In this document: in pieces, positions 15,762 through 23,800 of the stretch
Layout: every line of letters starts with the position of its first letter
How positions within the stretch are numbered: position 1 is the first letter of the stretch
NCBI GenBank assembly: GCA_963663375.1
Contig: OY760195.1
Span: 744,001 to 808,000 of the forward strand
Reading direction: 5' to 3'
Length of the DNA stretch: 64,000 bases
Source: JAYREN01 sp963663375
Lineage (GTDB): Bacteria > Acidobacteriota > Holophagae > Holophagales > Holophagaceae
Notes under the pieces: generated by a model
The model's input: the letters and a program-made list of their open reading frames with translations, nothing else
Database searches by the model: none
What the model was told of the DNA's origin: nothing
Translations under genes and position numbers: made by a program

Positions 15762-16033
15762 CGCAGGAAAACCGCTCTGGTTCTCATCGCGCCGAACACC
15801 AAATTCTCCGTTCAAGGTTTCCTTCCAGCTATCGAGCAAGGCCAACTTAATCGGTTCATTCGCTGTCATCATTTCGAGTACGCTCCAGCATTTCCGCCAC
15901 GTCCCACGCTCGTCGGCCTTTCCCTTTCAACGCCACGCCTTCTTTCAACTGCGGCAATCCATGAAATCCGCTCAGCTCCAAGGCTTTCAAAACCAGTCGC
16001 GCCGCGTGCTTTCATCGGGCTCAGTCCAGCGCG
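15762..16033 (-). mobile_element. Cassette A, copy 12
   Basis: 272 bp, CGTGCTTTCATCG end variant. Confidence 0.85.
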
Positions 16034-16157
16034 CCCTAACCCATCGTTCAACTCGGACGCTGCAGCCACGAGCCCTTTCCTCCCGCCTGCATTCGGATTT
16101 CTCGTCCCCTTTCATCGTCCGGTTGGCTGCACCGCCGGTTAACTCCATTCGTTAGGC
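16034..16157 (+). repeat. attC site
   Basis: R'' CCCTAAC, GCTGCAGCC arms. Confidence 0.9.
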
Positions 16158-16164
16158 GCCACGC

Positions 16165-16473
16165 GTGGTTCTCAAAATCCTCACATCCGGATTAATCCTT
16201 GCCTGGGGCTTCTTGTTCCTTTTCGCCGCGGCATGGGACTTCCTCGACCGTCCTCGGCTTCTTTTGGGTGTTGGGTTCGTTCTTGCAATGCTCATTTGGA
16301 CCTGGGTGAAATATCTTCGCCACATCCTGTTTCTTGCAGTCTGGGGCGTCGGCCTCGCCATCGGTGCTGTGTACATGTTCAGTTTTTCCAATGAGCCAAT
16401 TTTTAGAATTCTAGAAATCATTACGACCGGCTTACTTTTCATTGCTCTCTTCAAGCATCTCAAACGCGCCTAA
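16165..16473 (+). CDS. Membrane protein, four TM
   Basis: 102 residues from a GTG start. TMs at about 5-22, 31-45, 51-71 and 82-97; RPRLLLGVG loop. Family unknown. The frame ends in the next R''. The GTG is the first in-frame start after R' and no in-frame ATG follows before the first TM. Confidence 0.72.
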   Translation: MVLKILTSGLILAWGFLFLFAAAWDFLDRPRLLLGVGFVLAMLIWTWVKYLRHILFLAVWGVGLAIGAVYMFSFSNEPIFRILEIITTGLLFIALFKHLKRA

Positions 16474-16591
16474 CCCATCGTTCAACTCTGACGCTGCAGC
16501 CACGGGTTGATTCCTCCCTCAAACACTCGGATTTCTCGCCCCCTTCCATCGTCCGGTTGGCTGCAGCGCCGGTTAACTCCATACGTTAGGC
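16468..16591 (+). repeat. attC site
   Basis: GCTGCAGCC left arm with the perfectly complementary GGCTGCAGC right arm (most 124-nt copies have GGCTGCACC). Confidence 0.92.
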
Positions 16592-16748
16592 CGCCACACC
16601 GCGAGAACGGATTCATCACCACCAACGCTCTCGCCAATGTCATGCTTATCGTCAACACCGTTTCGCATTTCAAAGCACCGCACCAACCTTGATCTTTTCC
16701 AATTCCAAGGCCTTCCTTCTCCGTTCTCTCGTTGGGCGGAGCCAGGCG
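16592..16748. mobile_element. Cassette D, copy 1
   Basis: ~157-bp gene-poor cassette (CGCCACACCGCGAGAACGG ... GGGCGGAGCCAGGCG). Related copies at 24789 and 56391. Minus-strand frames (RNGVDDKHDI / RNGVADKHDIVEALKL) are interrupted by indels between copies, so coding is doubtful. Confidence 0.75.
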
Positions 16749-16871
16749 GTCTAACCCATCGTTCAACTCGGACGCTACCTCTGCGAGTCGCTTTCCCCGC
16801 CAAGCGTTCCGATTTCTCGTCTCCCACCACCGCGCCGCTTCGGTAGCGCCGGTTAACTCCATACGTTAGGC
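16749..16871 (+). repeat. attC site, R'' GTCTAAC
   Basis: GCTACC / GGTAGC arms; GTCTAAC core is shared by all three cassette D copies. Confidence 0.9.
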
Positions 16872-16886
16872 CCACCAGGAGTTCAA

Positions 16887-17165
16887 ATGACCCTCGAGCG
16901 TTTTGAAGCACTTCTTCTCGGTGATGAACCAACCAAAGAAGATTATTTCCTTTTCCTCGCATTGGTTGAGCATTGTGGCATTGATGTTATTTGGACCATC
17001 CTCCACAGATATCCAAACTTGAACTGGATGCTTCGTTCTGCTGCAAACAAGTGCCTCCAAGAAAAGGCAAAATCAGAAATAACCGACGACATGCTGCACG
17101 GCATCCTTGAACGCCTCAAATCCCGCGATTTTCCATTCTCAGAGCCGAATGTCGAACAGGCCTAA
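16887..17165 (+). CDS. Small soluble helical protein, unknown
   Basis: 92 residues. All-helical pattern (LERFEALLLGDEPTKEDYF, LALVEHCGIDVIW, NKCLQEKAKSEI), no signal or TM. Unknown. AGGAG lies 7 nt before the ATG, a strong RBS that fixes the start. TAA in the next R''. Confidence 0.75.
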   Translation: MTLERFEALLLGDEPTKEDYFLFLALVEHCGIDVIWTILHRYPNLNWMLRSAANKCLQEKAKSEITDDMLHGILERLKSRDFPFSEPNVEQA

Positions 17166-17256
17166 CCCATCGTTCAACCCGGACGCTGCCTCTGCGAGTC
17201 ACCGTCCGATCCTTCCGCGCCGCTACGGCAGCGCCGGTTAACTCCAATCGTTAGGC
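17160..17256 (+). repeat. attC site
   Basis: 97-nt GCTGCC / GGCAGC form. Confidence 0.92.
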
Positions 17257-17263
17257 CGCACAC

Positions 17264-17587
17264 ATGACGCTCGCATACTTGCTCCTACTCTTGCCAATCT
17301 TTCTAGCTCTTCAGGCTGGCTATAAATGTATCCAATGGCTTCGTAGTGGAACTGCAGGCATTGCTGGATACGAATACACAAGATCCGAAGATCCTTTCTG
17401 GTTCTATATCATTATTGGATCGGCCCTTTTTATGGTGCTGTTCTATCTAATCTCAGGCCTATTCCTCTACCTATTCCTGCATGCGAGTGGTGGCAGATTC
17501 CACACGATCTGGACCTGGCTATATTTGGTTCTGGCCATTTCTCAAACCATTGGCCTCCACAAAAAAGACCTATCCCAGGCGGCCTAA
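17264..17587 (+). CDS. Membrane protein, three TM
   Basis: 107 residues. TMs at about 2-20, 46-71 and 83-96. The loop between the first two (IQWLRSGTAGIAGYEYTRSEDPF) is polar. Not recognised. Start 9 nt after the AGG of R'; TAA in the following attC. Confidence 0.76.
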   Translation: MTLAYLLLLLPIFLALQAGYKCIQWLRSGTAGIAGYEYTRSEDPFWFYIIIGSALFMVLFYLISGLFLYLFLHASGGRFHTIWTWLYLVLAISQTIGLHKKDLSQAA

Positions 17588-17705
17588 CCCATCGTTCAAC
17601 TCTGACGCTGCAGCCACGGGTTGATTCCTCCCACAAACGCTCGGATTTCTCGTCCCCTTCCATCGTCCGGTTGGCTGCAGCGCCGGTTAACTCCATACGT
17701 TAGGC
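17582..17705 (+). repeat. attC site
   Basis: GCTGCAGCC / GGCTGCAGC perfect arms, 124 nt. Confidence 0.92.
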
Positions 17706-17745
17706 CGCATAAGCCCAACACAACCATTAATACAAGGACATATCC

Positions 17746-18285
17746 ATGGCAAAAAAACCTCAATACATCAAATCAACACTTGCAATAATCATTTTAATTG
17801 CAACAATTGCCTGTGGTGGAGCACATTCAAAAAACATACAACAAAATATCACTCAAATAACAGGAACATGGGTATACAAAAAAGATCTAGAAGAATTAAC
17901 AATAAACATAACAAATGATTCCAAATTATCATGGAATGGCATAACGGGGTCATTCACAAGCACGGGCAATTCGTTAATTGATTTACAAACAGGACGGTTT
18001 TTGATTGAGCCAATATACACATATAATTCAACTTGGATTAAAATCCGCATGGAAGGAATTGCACAAATTGGCCCAACCGACAATGATTTAACAATGACAG
18101 GTACACAAATAGTATTGGACCACTCCCCAGATATAACGATATCTAAAGATTCTGTAAATTTTAATATTGTATTTGCAAAATCCACACCGCCAAATGCTAA
18201 CCAAAATGTTCAAACCAGATCAGATACTGAACCAGCGTATTGCAATGAATTTAAATTTTTTAATATCACAAATAAATACAATTGA
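17746..18285 (+). CDS. AT-rich lipoprotein, unknown
   Basis: 179 residues. Lipobox TIAC (Cys23) after a Lys-rich N-region. Mature protein is Asn/Thr/Ile-rich with repeated beta strands (TGTWVYKKDLEELTI, NGITGSFTSTGNS, NDLTMTGTQIVLD), resembling small lipocalin-like or META-type lipoproteins, not assignable further. Strikingly AT-rich codons (ACA, ATA, AAT, TTA) against GC-richer neighbours point to a different donor. AAGGA precedes the ATG by 8 nt, with a 40-nt leader. Confidence 0.82.
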   Translation: MAKKPQYIKSTLAIIILIATIACGGAHSKNIQQNITQITGTWVYKKDLEELTINITNDSKLSWNGITGSFTSTGNSLIDLQTGRFLIEPIYTYNSTWIKIRMEGIAQIGPTDNDLTMTGTQIVLDHSPDITISKDSVNFNIVFAKSTPPNANQNVQTRSDTEPAYCNEFKFFNITNKYN

Positions 18286-18311
18286 ATTCATTTACCAAAT
18301 AACCACAATAG

Positions 18312-18435
18312 GCCTAACCCATCGTTCAACTCCGACGCTGCCTCTGCGAGTCACTTCCCTCCACAAGCGTTCGGATTTCTCGTCTCTCACCTTCCGCGCC
18401 GCTTCGGCAGCGCCGGTTAACTCCATACGTTAGGC
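18312..18435 (+). repeat. attC site
   Basis: GCTGCC / GGCAGC, 124-nt form; GC-rich despite the AT-rich upstream gene. Confidence 0.92.
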
Positions 18436-18441
18436 GCATCC

Positions 18442-18915
18442 ATGTCCTTAATGTCGATACAACCAGCAATCCTCATCGCAACGATTCTTTTGGGCGCTCC
18501 GACTGCTCCCGGTGAAATCGATGTTCTTGACGTTCAAGAAGTTGTCTTTAAATACATGTTCGAGCACAACGGGTCGGAGATCCGTGGAAAAGCGTCAGGC
18601 CACTTCATTTCTATTAGCGGCAAAAACCCATCGCCCCTGTTGCTTTCACGTTTTCGTTTGGAGCAAACACCCGTTAAGTCTATTTCTAAGTCTATTATCT
18701 CAAAAGGGTATTTGTCTCCAGTGCTTGACAAGACAACTCACAAAGAGGGTCTTCGGTTTGACATCTCAAGTTTAAAGTGGGTTGCGCAAGACGCATGCAT
18801 GGTTGTGGCTAGCTACTTTCACCATGGCCGCGCCTCAGCTAACTATTGCTTTACCGTGTGCAAGAGAAAAGACAAGTGGGTTGTATGCAAAGAAGAGATC
18901 ACTATGGTTTCCTAG
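18442..18915 (+). CDS. Secreted protein, unknown
   Basis: 157 residues. Signal-like N-terminus (PAILIATILLGAPTAPG, about 1-25). Mature part is beta-rich with four cysteines near the C-terminus (DACMVV, NYCFTVCK, WVVCKE) and ends KRKDKWVVCKEEITMV. The final strands recall NTF2-like or DUF3828-like secreted folds, a weak impression only. Confidence 0.75.
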   Translation: MSLMSIQPAILIATILLGAPTAPGEIDVLDVQEVVFKYMFEHNGSEIRGKASGHFISISGKNPSPLLLSRFRLEQTPVKSISKSIISKGYLSPVLDKTTHKEGLRFDISSLKWVAQDACMVVASYFHHGRASANYCFTVCKRKDKWVVCKEEITMVS

Positions 18916-18916
18916 C

Positions 18917-19040
18917 GCCTAACCCATCGTTCAACCCGGACGCTACCTCTGCGAGTCACTTTCCCCACCAAGCATTCCGATTCCTCGTCTCCCATCAACG
19001 CGCCGCTTCGGTAGCGCCCGGTTAACTCCATACGTTAGGC
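18917..19040 (+). repeat. attC site
   Basis: GCTACC / GGTAGC arms with an extra C (GCGCCCGG) before the L' box; the same insertion recurs at 34083 and 53571. Confidence 0.9.
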
Positions 19041-19044
19041 CGCC

Positions 19045-19428
19045 ATGTTGCAGTCAGAGAAACCAACAATCGCAGCCACCATCACCTTCTTGCGCGAAAG
19101 TGAGGGTGGTCGAACGCTGCCGCCACGCAATAGCAATCTATATCGCCCTCATTTAGTCATTGGTGATGTAAACCAACGAGTTCCTCTTACTGCCGACGAT
19201 GGTAGAACTCTTCTAGAAAGTTATTTGGGTGTTTGCTTTACCGGGTTCGGCGAGCCATTCGAACCCGGTCTCAATTACGACGTATCTCTACAGCTCGCTT
19301 ACTACCCTGAGGTCAACTACGATCAACTTCAATCTGGAGTCACCTTCACAATTAGAGAGGGCGGCAAAATTGTGGGTCACGGCGTTGTCAAAGGCTGGAT
19401 CTGCAAAGAATCGTGCTGGCCGGCCTAA
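19045..19428 (+). CDS. EF-Tu domain III-like protein
   Basis: 127 residues forming one beta-barrel-like domain similar to the C-terminal domain (domain III) of EF-Tu. Seen: ATITFLRESEGGRTLPP near the start (EF-Tu has a Leu-x4-EGGR-x-P motif), LYRPHLVIGD (EF-Tu GYRPQF), and at the end FTIREGGKIVGHGVVKG, very like EF-Tu IREGGRTVGAGVV. The GTPase domain and domain II are absent, so it cannot be an elongation factor. Domain III contacts tRNA, EF-Ts and kirromycin; a binding, decoy or immunity role is only inference. TAA lies in R''. Confidence 0.82.
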   Translation: MLQSEKPTIAATITFLRESEGGRTLPPRNSNLYRPHLVIGDVNQRVPLTADDGRTLLESYLGVCFTGFGEPFEPGLNYDVSLQLAYYPEVNYDQLQSGVTFTIREGGKIVGHGVVKGWICKESCWPA

Positions 19429-19545
19429 CCTATCGTTCAACCCGGACGTTGCCTCTGTGAGCCACTTCCCCCACGATTATTCTGGAATTCTCGTCTCCTT
19501 CCACCGCGCCGCTTCGGCAACGCCGGTTAACTCCTCTCGTTAGGC
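19423..19545 (+). repeat. attC site
   Basis: Compensated GTTGCC / GGCAAC arms; R' preceded by CTCCTCTC. Confidence 0.9.
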
Positions 19546-19551
19546 GCCACA

Positions 19552-19968
19552 ATGCTCCGAAAACCATCCCGATTTTTGCCTATCACAACAATCCTATTCT
19601 GTATTGCATGCAAACAACCGAACTACTCGGGTCTTTACCATCTATCACTTCCCAATGAAGCTCAGAGCATTGCTACTGTTCGTCACCATGAAGATAGCCT
19701 TCTTGAATTCGGCGTGGAAATAATTCCAAAGAGCGGGCAATCTCGCGGGGGTGGTGGCAATTGGCTAAAAGTCGACAAAGGTAAGTATTATTTCAGCGAT
19801 TCACTGGACACATCCCAATCATGTAAATTTGAGATTATCTTCCACAAGGATTCACTCGAAATTCGTGAAATCCAAGGCAGACCAAGATGCAAAATAGCCC
19901 CCTATTCCAATCTCACTTTAGGCACCTACAAACTTCTCACCAGAACTCTACCGGTATTCAAAGAATGA
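19552..19968 (+). CDS. Lipoprotein, unknown
   Basis: 138 residues. Lipobox CIAC (Cys20). Mature domain: YSGLYHLSLPNEAQS, a Gly-rich loop SRGGGGN, then KYYFSDSL and a pair CKFEI / RCKIAP. The beta pattern suggests a small lipocalin-like lipoprotein; unassigned. Cassette ends are ordinary. Confidence 0.78.
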   Translation: MLRKPSRFLPITTILFCIACKQPNYSGLYHLSLPNEAQSIATVRHHEDSLLEFGVEIIPKSGQSRGGGGNWLKVDKGKYYFSDSLDTSQSCKFEIIFHKDSLEIREIQGRPRCKIAPYSNLTLGTYKLLTRTLPVFKE

Positions 19969-19977
19969 GTCAGCCCC

Positions 19978-20101
19978 GCCTAACCCATCGTTCAACCCGG
20001 ACGCTGCAGCCACTTCCAGCTTCCTCCCCCATGCCTCGTGATTTCTCGTCCCCTTCCATCGTCCGGTTGGCTGCACCGCCGGTTAACTCCATACGTTAGG
20101 C
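19978..20101 (+). repeat. attC site
   Basis: GCTGCAGCC form with CACTTCCAGCTTCC in the left half, as in 682. Confidence 0.92.
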
Positions 20102-20122
20102 CTCTTCACCTCAAGGGGACAA

Positions 20123-20407
20123 ATGCCAGTTCATCGCATTCTCATCATTTTATTTACGATGGTTATCTTGCCACCACTCGTCACTTGGATTTATCGTGAT
20201 TCCAATAGATTTCCCACCTACGGCAAACGTTTTTGCATTGCGTTCGCCATTAGCCTTTGCCTAGCAGGCCTTCAATATCTTGTTTACTCAGCAAAAGGGC
20301 CCTGGGCTGAAACAATCAAGTCAATTACACTCATCCCCATGTTTCTTATTGCTGCTTTTGCCCCAAAGGTTTTTCAAGGCTCCCAAAATGATTCCGGGTC
20401 GGCCTAA
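20123..20407 (+). CDS. Three-TM membrane protein (duplicated at 38503)
   Basis: 94 residues; TMs about 4-23, 35-53 and 66-82. A basic loop (YRDSNRFPTYGKR) lies between the first two. AGGGG 6 nt upstream is a clear RBS. A copy 18.4 kb away differs by one residue (Met/Val at 13) and shares the leader, so duplication is recent. TAA from R''. Confidence 0.82.
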   Translation: MPVHRILIILFTMVILPPLVTWIYRDSNRFPTYGKRFCIAFAISLCLAGLQYLVYSAKGPWAETIKSITLIPMFLIAAFAPKVFQGSQNDSGSA

Positions 20408-20498
20408 CCCATCGTTCAACCCGGACGCTGCCTCTGCGAGTCACCGTCCGATCCTTCCGCGCCGCCACGGCAGCGCCGGTTAACTCCATACGTTAGGC
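20402..20498 (+). repeat. attC site
   Basis: 97-nt form with CGCCGCCACGGCAGC right side. Confidence 0.92.
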
Positions 20499-20770
20499 CG
20501 CAGGAAAACCGCTCTGGATCTCATCGCGCCGAGAAACGAACACTCCGTTCAAGGTTTCCTTCCAGCTATCGAGCAAGGCTAACTTAATCGGTTCATTCGC
20601 TGTCATCATTTCGAGTACGCTCCAGCTTTTCCGCCACGCTCCACGCTCATCGGCCTTTCCCTTTCAACGCCACGTCTCCTTTCAACTGCGCCAATCCATG
20701 AAATCCGTTCAGCTCCAAGGCTTTCAAAACCAATCGCGTCGCGTGCTTTCATCGGGCTCAGTCCAGCGCG
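20499..20770 (-). mobile_element. Cassette A, copy 13
   Basis: 272 bp; GATCTCATCG and AAGGCTAAC variants. Confidence 0.85.
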
Positions 20771-20894
20771 CCCTAACCCATCGTTCAACTCCGACGCTGC
20801 CTCTGCGAGTCACCAGCCGCCACCAGCGTTCGGATTTCTCGTCTCTCACCTTCCGCGCCGCTTCGGCAGCGCCGGTTAACTCCATTCGTTAGGC
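20771..20894 (+). repeat. attC site
   Basis: R'' CCCTAAC; GCTGCC / GGCAGC, 124 nt. Confidence 0.9.
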
Positions 20895-20913
20895 ATCTCT
20901 TTTGGAGCCAGTT

Positions 20914-21177
20914 ATGATTTTTCTAATTTCATTCATCTACTTCATTACCATCTACGGAATATTTTGGATTATCCCCATCGTGATCGGAATGTTTGCCGTT
21001 CGCTCACGCAACTTACCTCCACTTCTTGGACTCCTTCCAGCAATTCCGGTGGTCGGTTGGGCTGCCTGCATTATTTTGTTCACATTGCCTCAACACACCA
21101 ACTGCGAGGTTTGCGGTGAGCATATCTACAAGTCAGCACGAAAATGCAAACATTGTCATTCTTGGTTCGATGCCTAA
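20914..21177 (+). CDS. Membrane protein with C-terminal zinc ribbon
   Basis: 87 residues. Two TMs (about 3-29 and 39-58) then a compact ribbon CEVCGEHIYKSARKCKHC (two CxxC, residues 64-81). This is the double zinc-ribbon pattern of many small bacterial membrane proteins (CPxCG ... CpxC). ATG 20914 is chosen because GGAG lies 6 nt upstream; a TTG at 20902 overlaps that RBS. TAA in the next R''. Confidence 0.8.
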   Translation: MIFLISFIYFITIYGIFWIIPIVIGMFAVRSRNLPPLLGLLPAIPVVGWAACIILFTLPQHTNCEVCGEHIYKSARKCKHCHSWFDA

Positions 21178-21295
21178 CCATCCGCTCAACTCGGACGCTG
21201 CCTCAGCGAGGCACCGCCCTCGACCATCGTTCGGATTTCCCGTCTCTCTCGCTCCGCGCCGCTTCGGCAGCGCCGGTTAGCTTTGCTCGTTAGGC
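21172..21295 (+). repeat. attC site with altered L boxes
   Basis: GCTCAAC / GTTAGC pair; GCTGCC / GGCAGC arms. Confidence 0.92.
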
Positions 21296-21323
21296 CTCTA
21301 CATATCCCAAGAGGTGAAACACC

Positions 21324-21476
21324 ATGATGTTCTTCCTTAATGCGTGTCTTATTTGGTCAGAGGATGGATCCAAGAATTCCGGAATGAATCCCGCTATTTG
21401 GGTCGCCGTCTTCCTTCCAATTTTTGTTGCGATTGTGGCAGCAAGAAAAAAGAAGTCCGACCAAGAGAAAAAATGA
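21324..21476 (+). CDS. 50-aa single-TM protein
   Basis: Short gene. After an amphipathic start (MMFFLNACLIWSEDG) one TM spans about residues 24-40 (AIWVAVFLPIFVAIVAA) and is followed by a strongly basic, charged tail (RKKKSDQEKK). AGGTGA 8 nt before the ATG is a good RBS. An overlapping frame that begins inside and runs on through the attC is less likely because it lacks an RBS and depends on attC sequence. Function unknown. Confidence 0.7.
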   Translation: MMFFLNACLIWSEDGSKNSGMNPAIWVAVFLPIFVAIVAARKKKSDQEKK

Positions 21477-21485
21477 CAATCCTCG

Positions 21486-21582
21486 GCCTAACCCATCGTT
21501 CAACCCGGACGCTGCCTCTGCGAGTCAATGTCCGGTCCCTCCGCGCCGCCACGGCAGCGCCGGTTAACTCCATACGTTAGGC
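21486..21582 (+). repeat. attC site
   Basis: 97-nt form, apex GGTCCCTCCGCGCCGCCACGG variant. Confidence 0.92.
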
Positions 21583-21589
21583 CGCACCA

Positions 21590-21799
21590 ATGCCCACATG
21601 GATTTCATCAAGCCCAACATTGAGTCCAAGAGAATCAAGATTTTTGGGCTTTCTAATGATCCTTGGAACAATTGCAGCCTTCCTTCTCCTTATTTCACTT
21701 TCGAAATACCTTTGGCGTCACATACTCACCAAAGGCCCTCACATATCATATTGGGATGAGTGTAAGTATCTTTTCTGGCGAATCTTCAGATGCCCCTAA
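21590..21799 (+). CDS. Single-TM protein
   Basis: 69 residues; one long hydrophobic segment (about 18-40, FLGFLMILGTIAAFLLLISL) then an aromatic-rich soluble tail (YWDECKYLFWRIFRC). Unknown. Stops 52 nt before the attC; that interval ends AAGTCCAGGGCG, a 3' motif seen in several other cassettes. Confidence 0.68.
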   Translation: MPTWISSSPTLSPRESRFLGFLMILGTIAAFLLLISLSKYLWRHILTKGPHISYWDECKYLFWRIFRCP

Positions 21800-21850
21800 T
21801 CAACTCAAATCCAGTCGCTCCGCCAACTCCAGCAAGCCAAGTCCAGGGCG

Positions 21851-21974
21851 GCCTAACCCATCGTTCAACTCTGACGCTGCAGCCACGAGTCGGTTTCTCC
21901 TTCAAACGCTGGGATTTCTCGTCTCCTTCCATCGTCCGGCTGGCTGCAGCGCCGGTTAACTCCATACGTTAGGC
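21851..21974 (+). repeat. attC site
   Basis: GCTGCAGCC / GGCTGCAGC perfect arms. Confidence 0.92.
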
Positions 21975-21979
21975 GCACC

Positions 21980-22357
21980 ATGAAACGCCTCGCCACTTAC
22001 ATCGCTCTCACCCTCGGCGCATACGTGTGTGTGTGGATTGTCATCATTTTGCTAATGGTTTTTGGAGTTAATCGAATACCTGCAATCGCTTCGTCCATTT
22101 TGAGTCCGATTATTGCTTGGAGCATGTTTCCTGCAATCTGCTGGCGCCCCATTTCGAAGCGCAAACTCGCATATTCGGTCTGCTGCCTTCTCATAGCATA
22201 TCTCGCATCGGGACTTGCCCTAGAGTCCAAGCTCCGACTTTGGTCTGACTCTTACGGGATTTATCACTTCGTCCTTTTCTTCTCCGTTGCAGCGGCATTG
22301 TCTTTCGAAGCCATCTCCCGGTTTGTCATAAAAGGCCAGAGCCGCGCAAGCGCCTAA
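21980..22357 (+). CDS. Four-TM membrane protein (paralogue of 1960)
   Basis: 125 residues, same topology as the 1960 gene; shared blocks MKRLATYIALT, CWRPISKRKLAYSVCCLLIAYLA and the KGQS.ASA end, with conservative changes between. It is followed by the 124-nt attC type whereas its paralogue has the 97-nt type. Function unknown. Confidence 0.82.
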   Translation: MKRLATYIALTLGAYVCVWIVIILLMVFGVNRIPAIASSILSPIIAWSMFPAICWRPISKRKLAYSVCCLLIAYLASGLALESKLRLWSDSYGIYHFVLFFSVAAALSFEAISRFVIKGQSRASA

Positions 22358-22475
22358 CCCATCGTTCAACTCCGACGCTGCCTCTGCGGGTCACCAGCCG
22401 CTACCAGCGTTCGGATTTCTCGTATCTCACCTTCCGCGCCGCTTCGGCAGCGCCGGTTAACTCCAATCGTTAGGC
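22352..22475 (+). repeat. attC site
   Basis: GCTGCC / GGCAGC, 124-nt form; supplies TAA. Confidence 0.92.
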
Positions 22476-22491
22476 CGCAAAGGATTTTTGC

Positions 22492-22860
22492 ATGCTCAAC
22501 TGGTTTAAGAAAAAACCTAACGGTCCCGACTTCTCAAACATAGATTCCAGAGAGAAAGCAGAAGAGCTGTTCAAGCAAGGCATTCTTGGCAAATTGTTTT
22601 TAATGCCATTAGAGTTTGGCGGCCAGGACATTCCACCAAATTTTGTCTTTGTTCCTCATTTTGTGATTGATCTGAAAAGAGACATTGACTTCAACATAGT
22701 CAAGCCACTTGTCGCCGAGGGAAAAGCCCGTCACTATTCGGCAGCTCCGAAATATCAAGGCAAATCCTTCATTCCTTCCTCGATTCTAGTTTCCGCATCT
22801 GAACCAGGGTCTTTTTCGTCAACGATTGCAATCTGGGGTGACGCACTCAAAGGCGAATAG
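22492..22860 (+). CDS. Soluble protein, unknown (copy of 9614)
   Basis: 122 residues, differing from the 9614 gene by one residue (VFVPHF for VYVPHF) and one leader base. The following attC begins with the same GCGGCCTAACCAATC but has different arm bases, so the divergence starts inside attC. Confidence 0.82.
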   Translation: MLNWFKKKPNGPDFSNIDSREKAEELFKQGILGKLFLMPLEFGGQDIPPNFVFVPHFVIDLKRDIDFNIVKPLVAEGKARHYSAAPKYQGKSFIPSSILVSASEPGSFSSTIAIWGDALKGE

Positions 22861-22878
22861 TTTCTGGACTCGCTTGCG

Positions 22879-23001
22879 GCCTAACCAATCGTTCAACCCG
22901 GACGCAACCTCCGCGAGTCACTTTCCCCACCAAATGTTTCGATTTCTCGTCTCCCCTCAACGCGCCGCTTCGGTAGCGCCGGTTAACTTCTTTCGTTAGG
23001 C
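22879..23001 (+). repeat. attC site with unpaired arms
   Basis: Left arm GCAACC faces right arm GGTAGC: an uncompensated combination, compatible with exchange between GCAACC- and GCTACC-type sites. Confidence 0.88.
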
Positions 23002-23273
23002 CGCAGGAAAACCGCTCTGGTTCTCATCGCGCCGAAACACGAATTCTCCGTTCAAGGTTTCCTTCCAGCTATCGAGCAAGGCCAACTTAATCAGTTCATT
23101 CGCTGTCATCGTTTCGAGTACGCTCCAAAGTCCAAACCACGTCACACGCTCGTCGGCCTTTCCCTTTCAACGCCACGCCTCCTTTCAACTGCGGCAATCC
23201 ATGAAATCCGTTCAGCTCCAAGGTTTTCAAATCCAGTCGCGCCGCGGGCTTTCAACGGGCTCAGTCCAGCGCG
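23002..23273 (-). mobile_element. Cassette A, copy 14
   Basis: 272 bp; GTCATCGTTTCG changes the inverted ATGATG to ACGATG, leaving one ATG. Confidence 0.85.
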
Positions 23274-23397
23274 CCCTAACCCATCGTTCAACTCCGACGC
23301 TGCCTCTGCGAGTCACTTTCCGCCACAAGCGTTCGGATTTCTCGTCTCTCACCTTCCGCGCCGCTTCGGCAGCGCCGGTTAACTCCATTCGTTAGGC
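23274..23397 (+). repeat. attC site
   Basis: R'' CCCTAAC; GCTGCC / GGCAGC, 124 nt. Confidence 0.9.
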
Positions 23398-23405
23398 CGC
23401 ACCAC

Positions 23406-23684
23406 ATGAACAATCGTGAGCAGTTCCTCGAATCCCTCAAACAAGCCGGTGAACAAGCGGTTCGCGAGAAGTTCAACCTCGGCGGCTACGGAGAGAAACG
23501 GCTGATTATTCAGGAGTTTCTTCGAAAATTCGATGACGCTCGACAATCTGAGTCCGAGAATCGAACAATCGAGACTGCAGACAAGAATCTCCAAATTGCG
23601 AATAGTGCAAAAAACGCTGCCTGGGTAGCTGCCGGCGCTGCCTTTCTCGCTTTCATCATTTCCATCATCGCATTGCTAAAATGA
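23406..23684 (+). CDS. Membrane-anchored helical protein
   Basis: 92 residues. A charged helical/coiled region (about 1-66: EQFLESLKQAGEQAVREK, SESENRTIETADKNLQ) ends in one C-terminal TM (AAWVAAGAAFLAFIISIIALL, 70-91). Tail-anchored topology with the N-terminus probably cytosolic. A similar charged-helix plus TM plan occurs at 36635. Function unknown. Confidence 0.78.
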   Translation: MNNREQFLESLKQAGEQAVREKFNLGGYGEKRLIIQEFLRKFDDARQSESENRTIETADKNLQIANSAKNAAWVAAGAAFLAFIISIIALLK

Positions 23685-23693
23685 CCATCGGCG

Positions 23694-23790
23694 CCCTAAC
23701 CCATCGTTCAACCCGGACGCTGCCTCTGCGAGTCACTGTCCGATCCTTCCGCGCCGCTACGGCAGCGCCGGTTAACTCCAATCGTTAGGC
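23694..23790 (+). repeat. attC site
   Basis: R'' CCCTAAC, 97-nt GCTGCC / GGCAGC form. Confidence 0.9.
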
Positions 23791-23800
23791 CGCAACCACG

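Noticed and set aside
16592..16748. Minus-strand gene in cassette D (RNGVADKHDIVEALKL)
   Set aside because: The three copies differ by indels that change frame on either side of the segment, and no stop or RBS is consistently placed.
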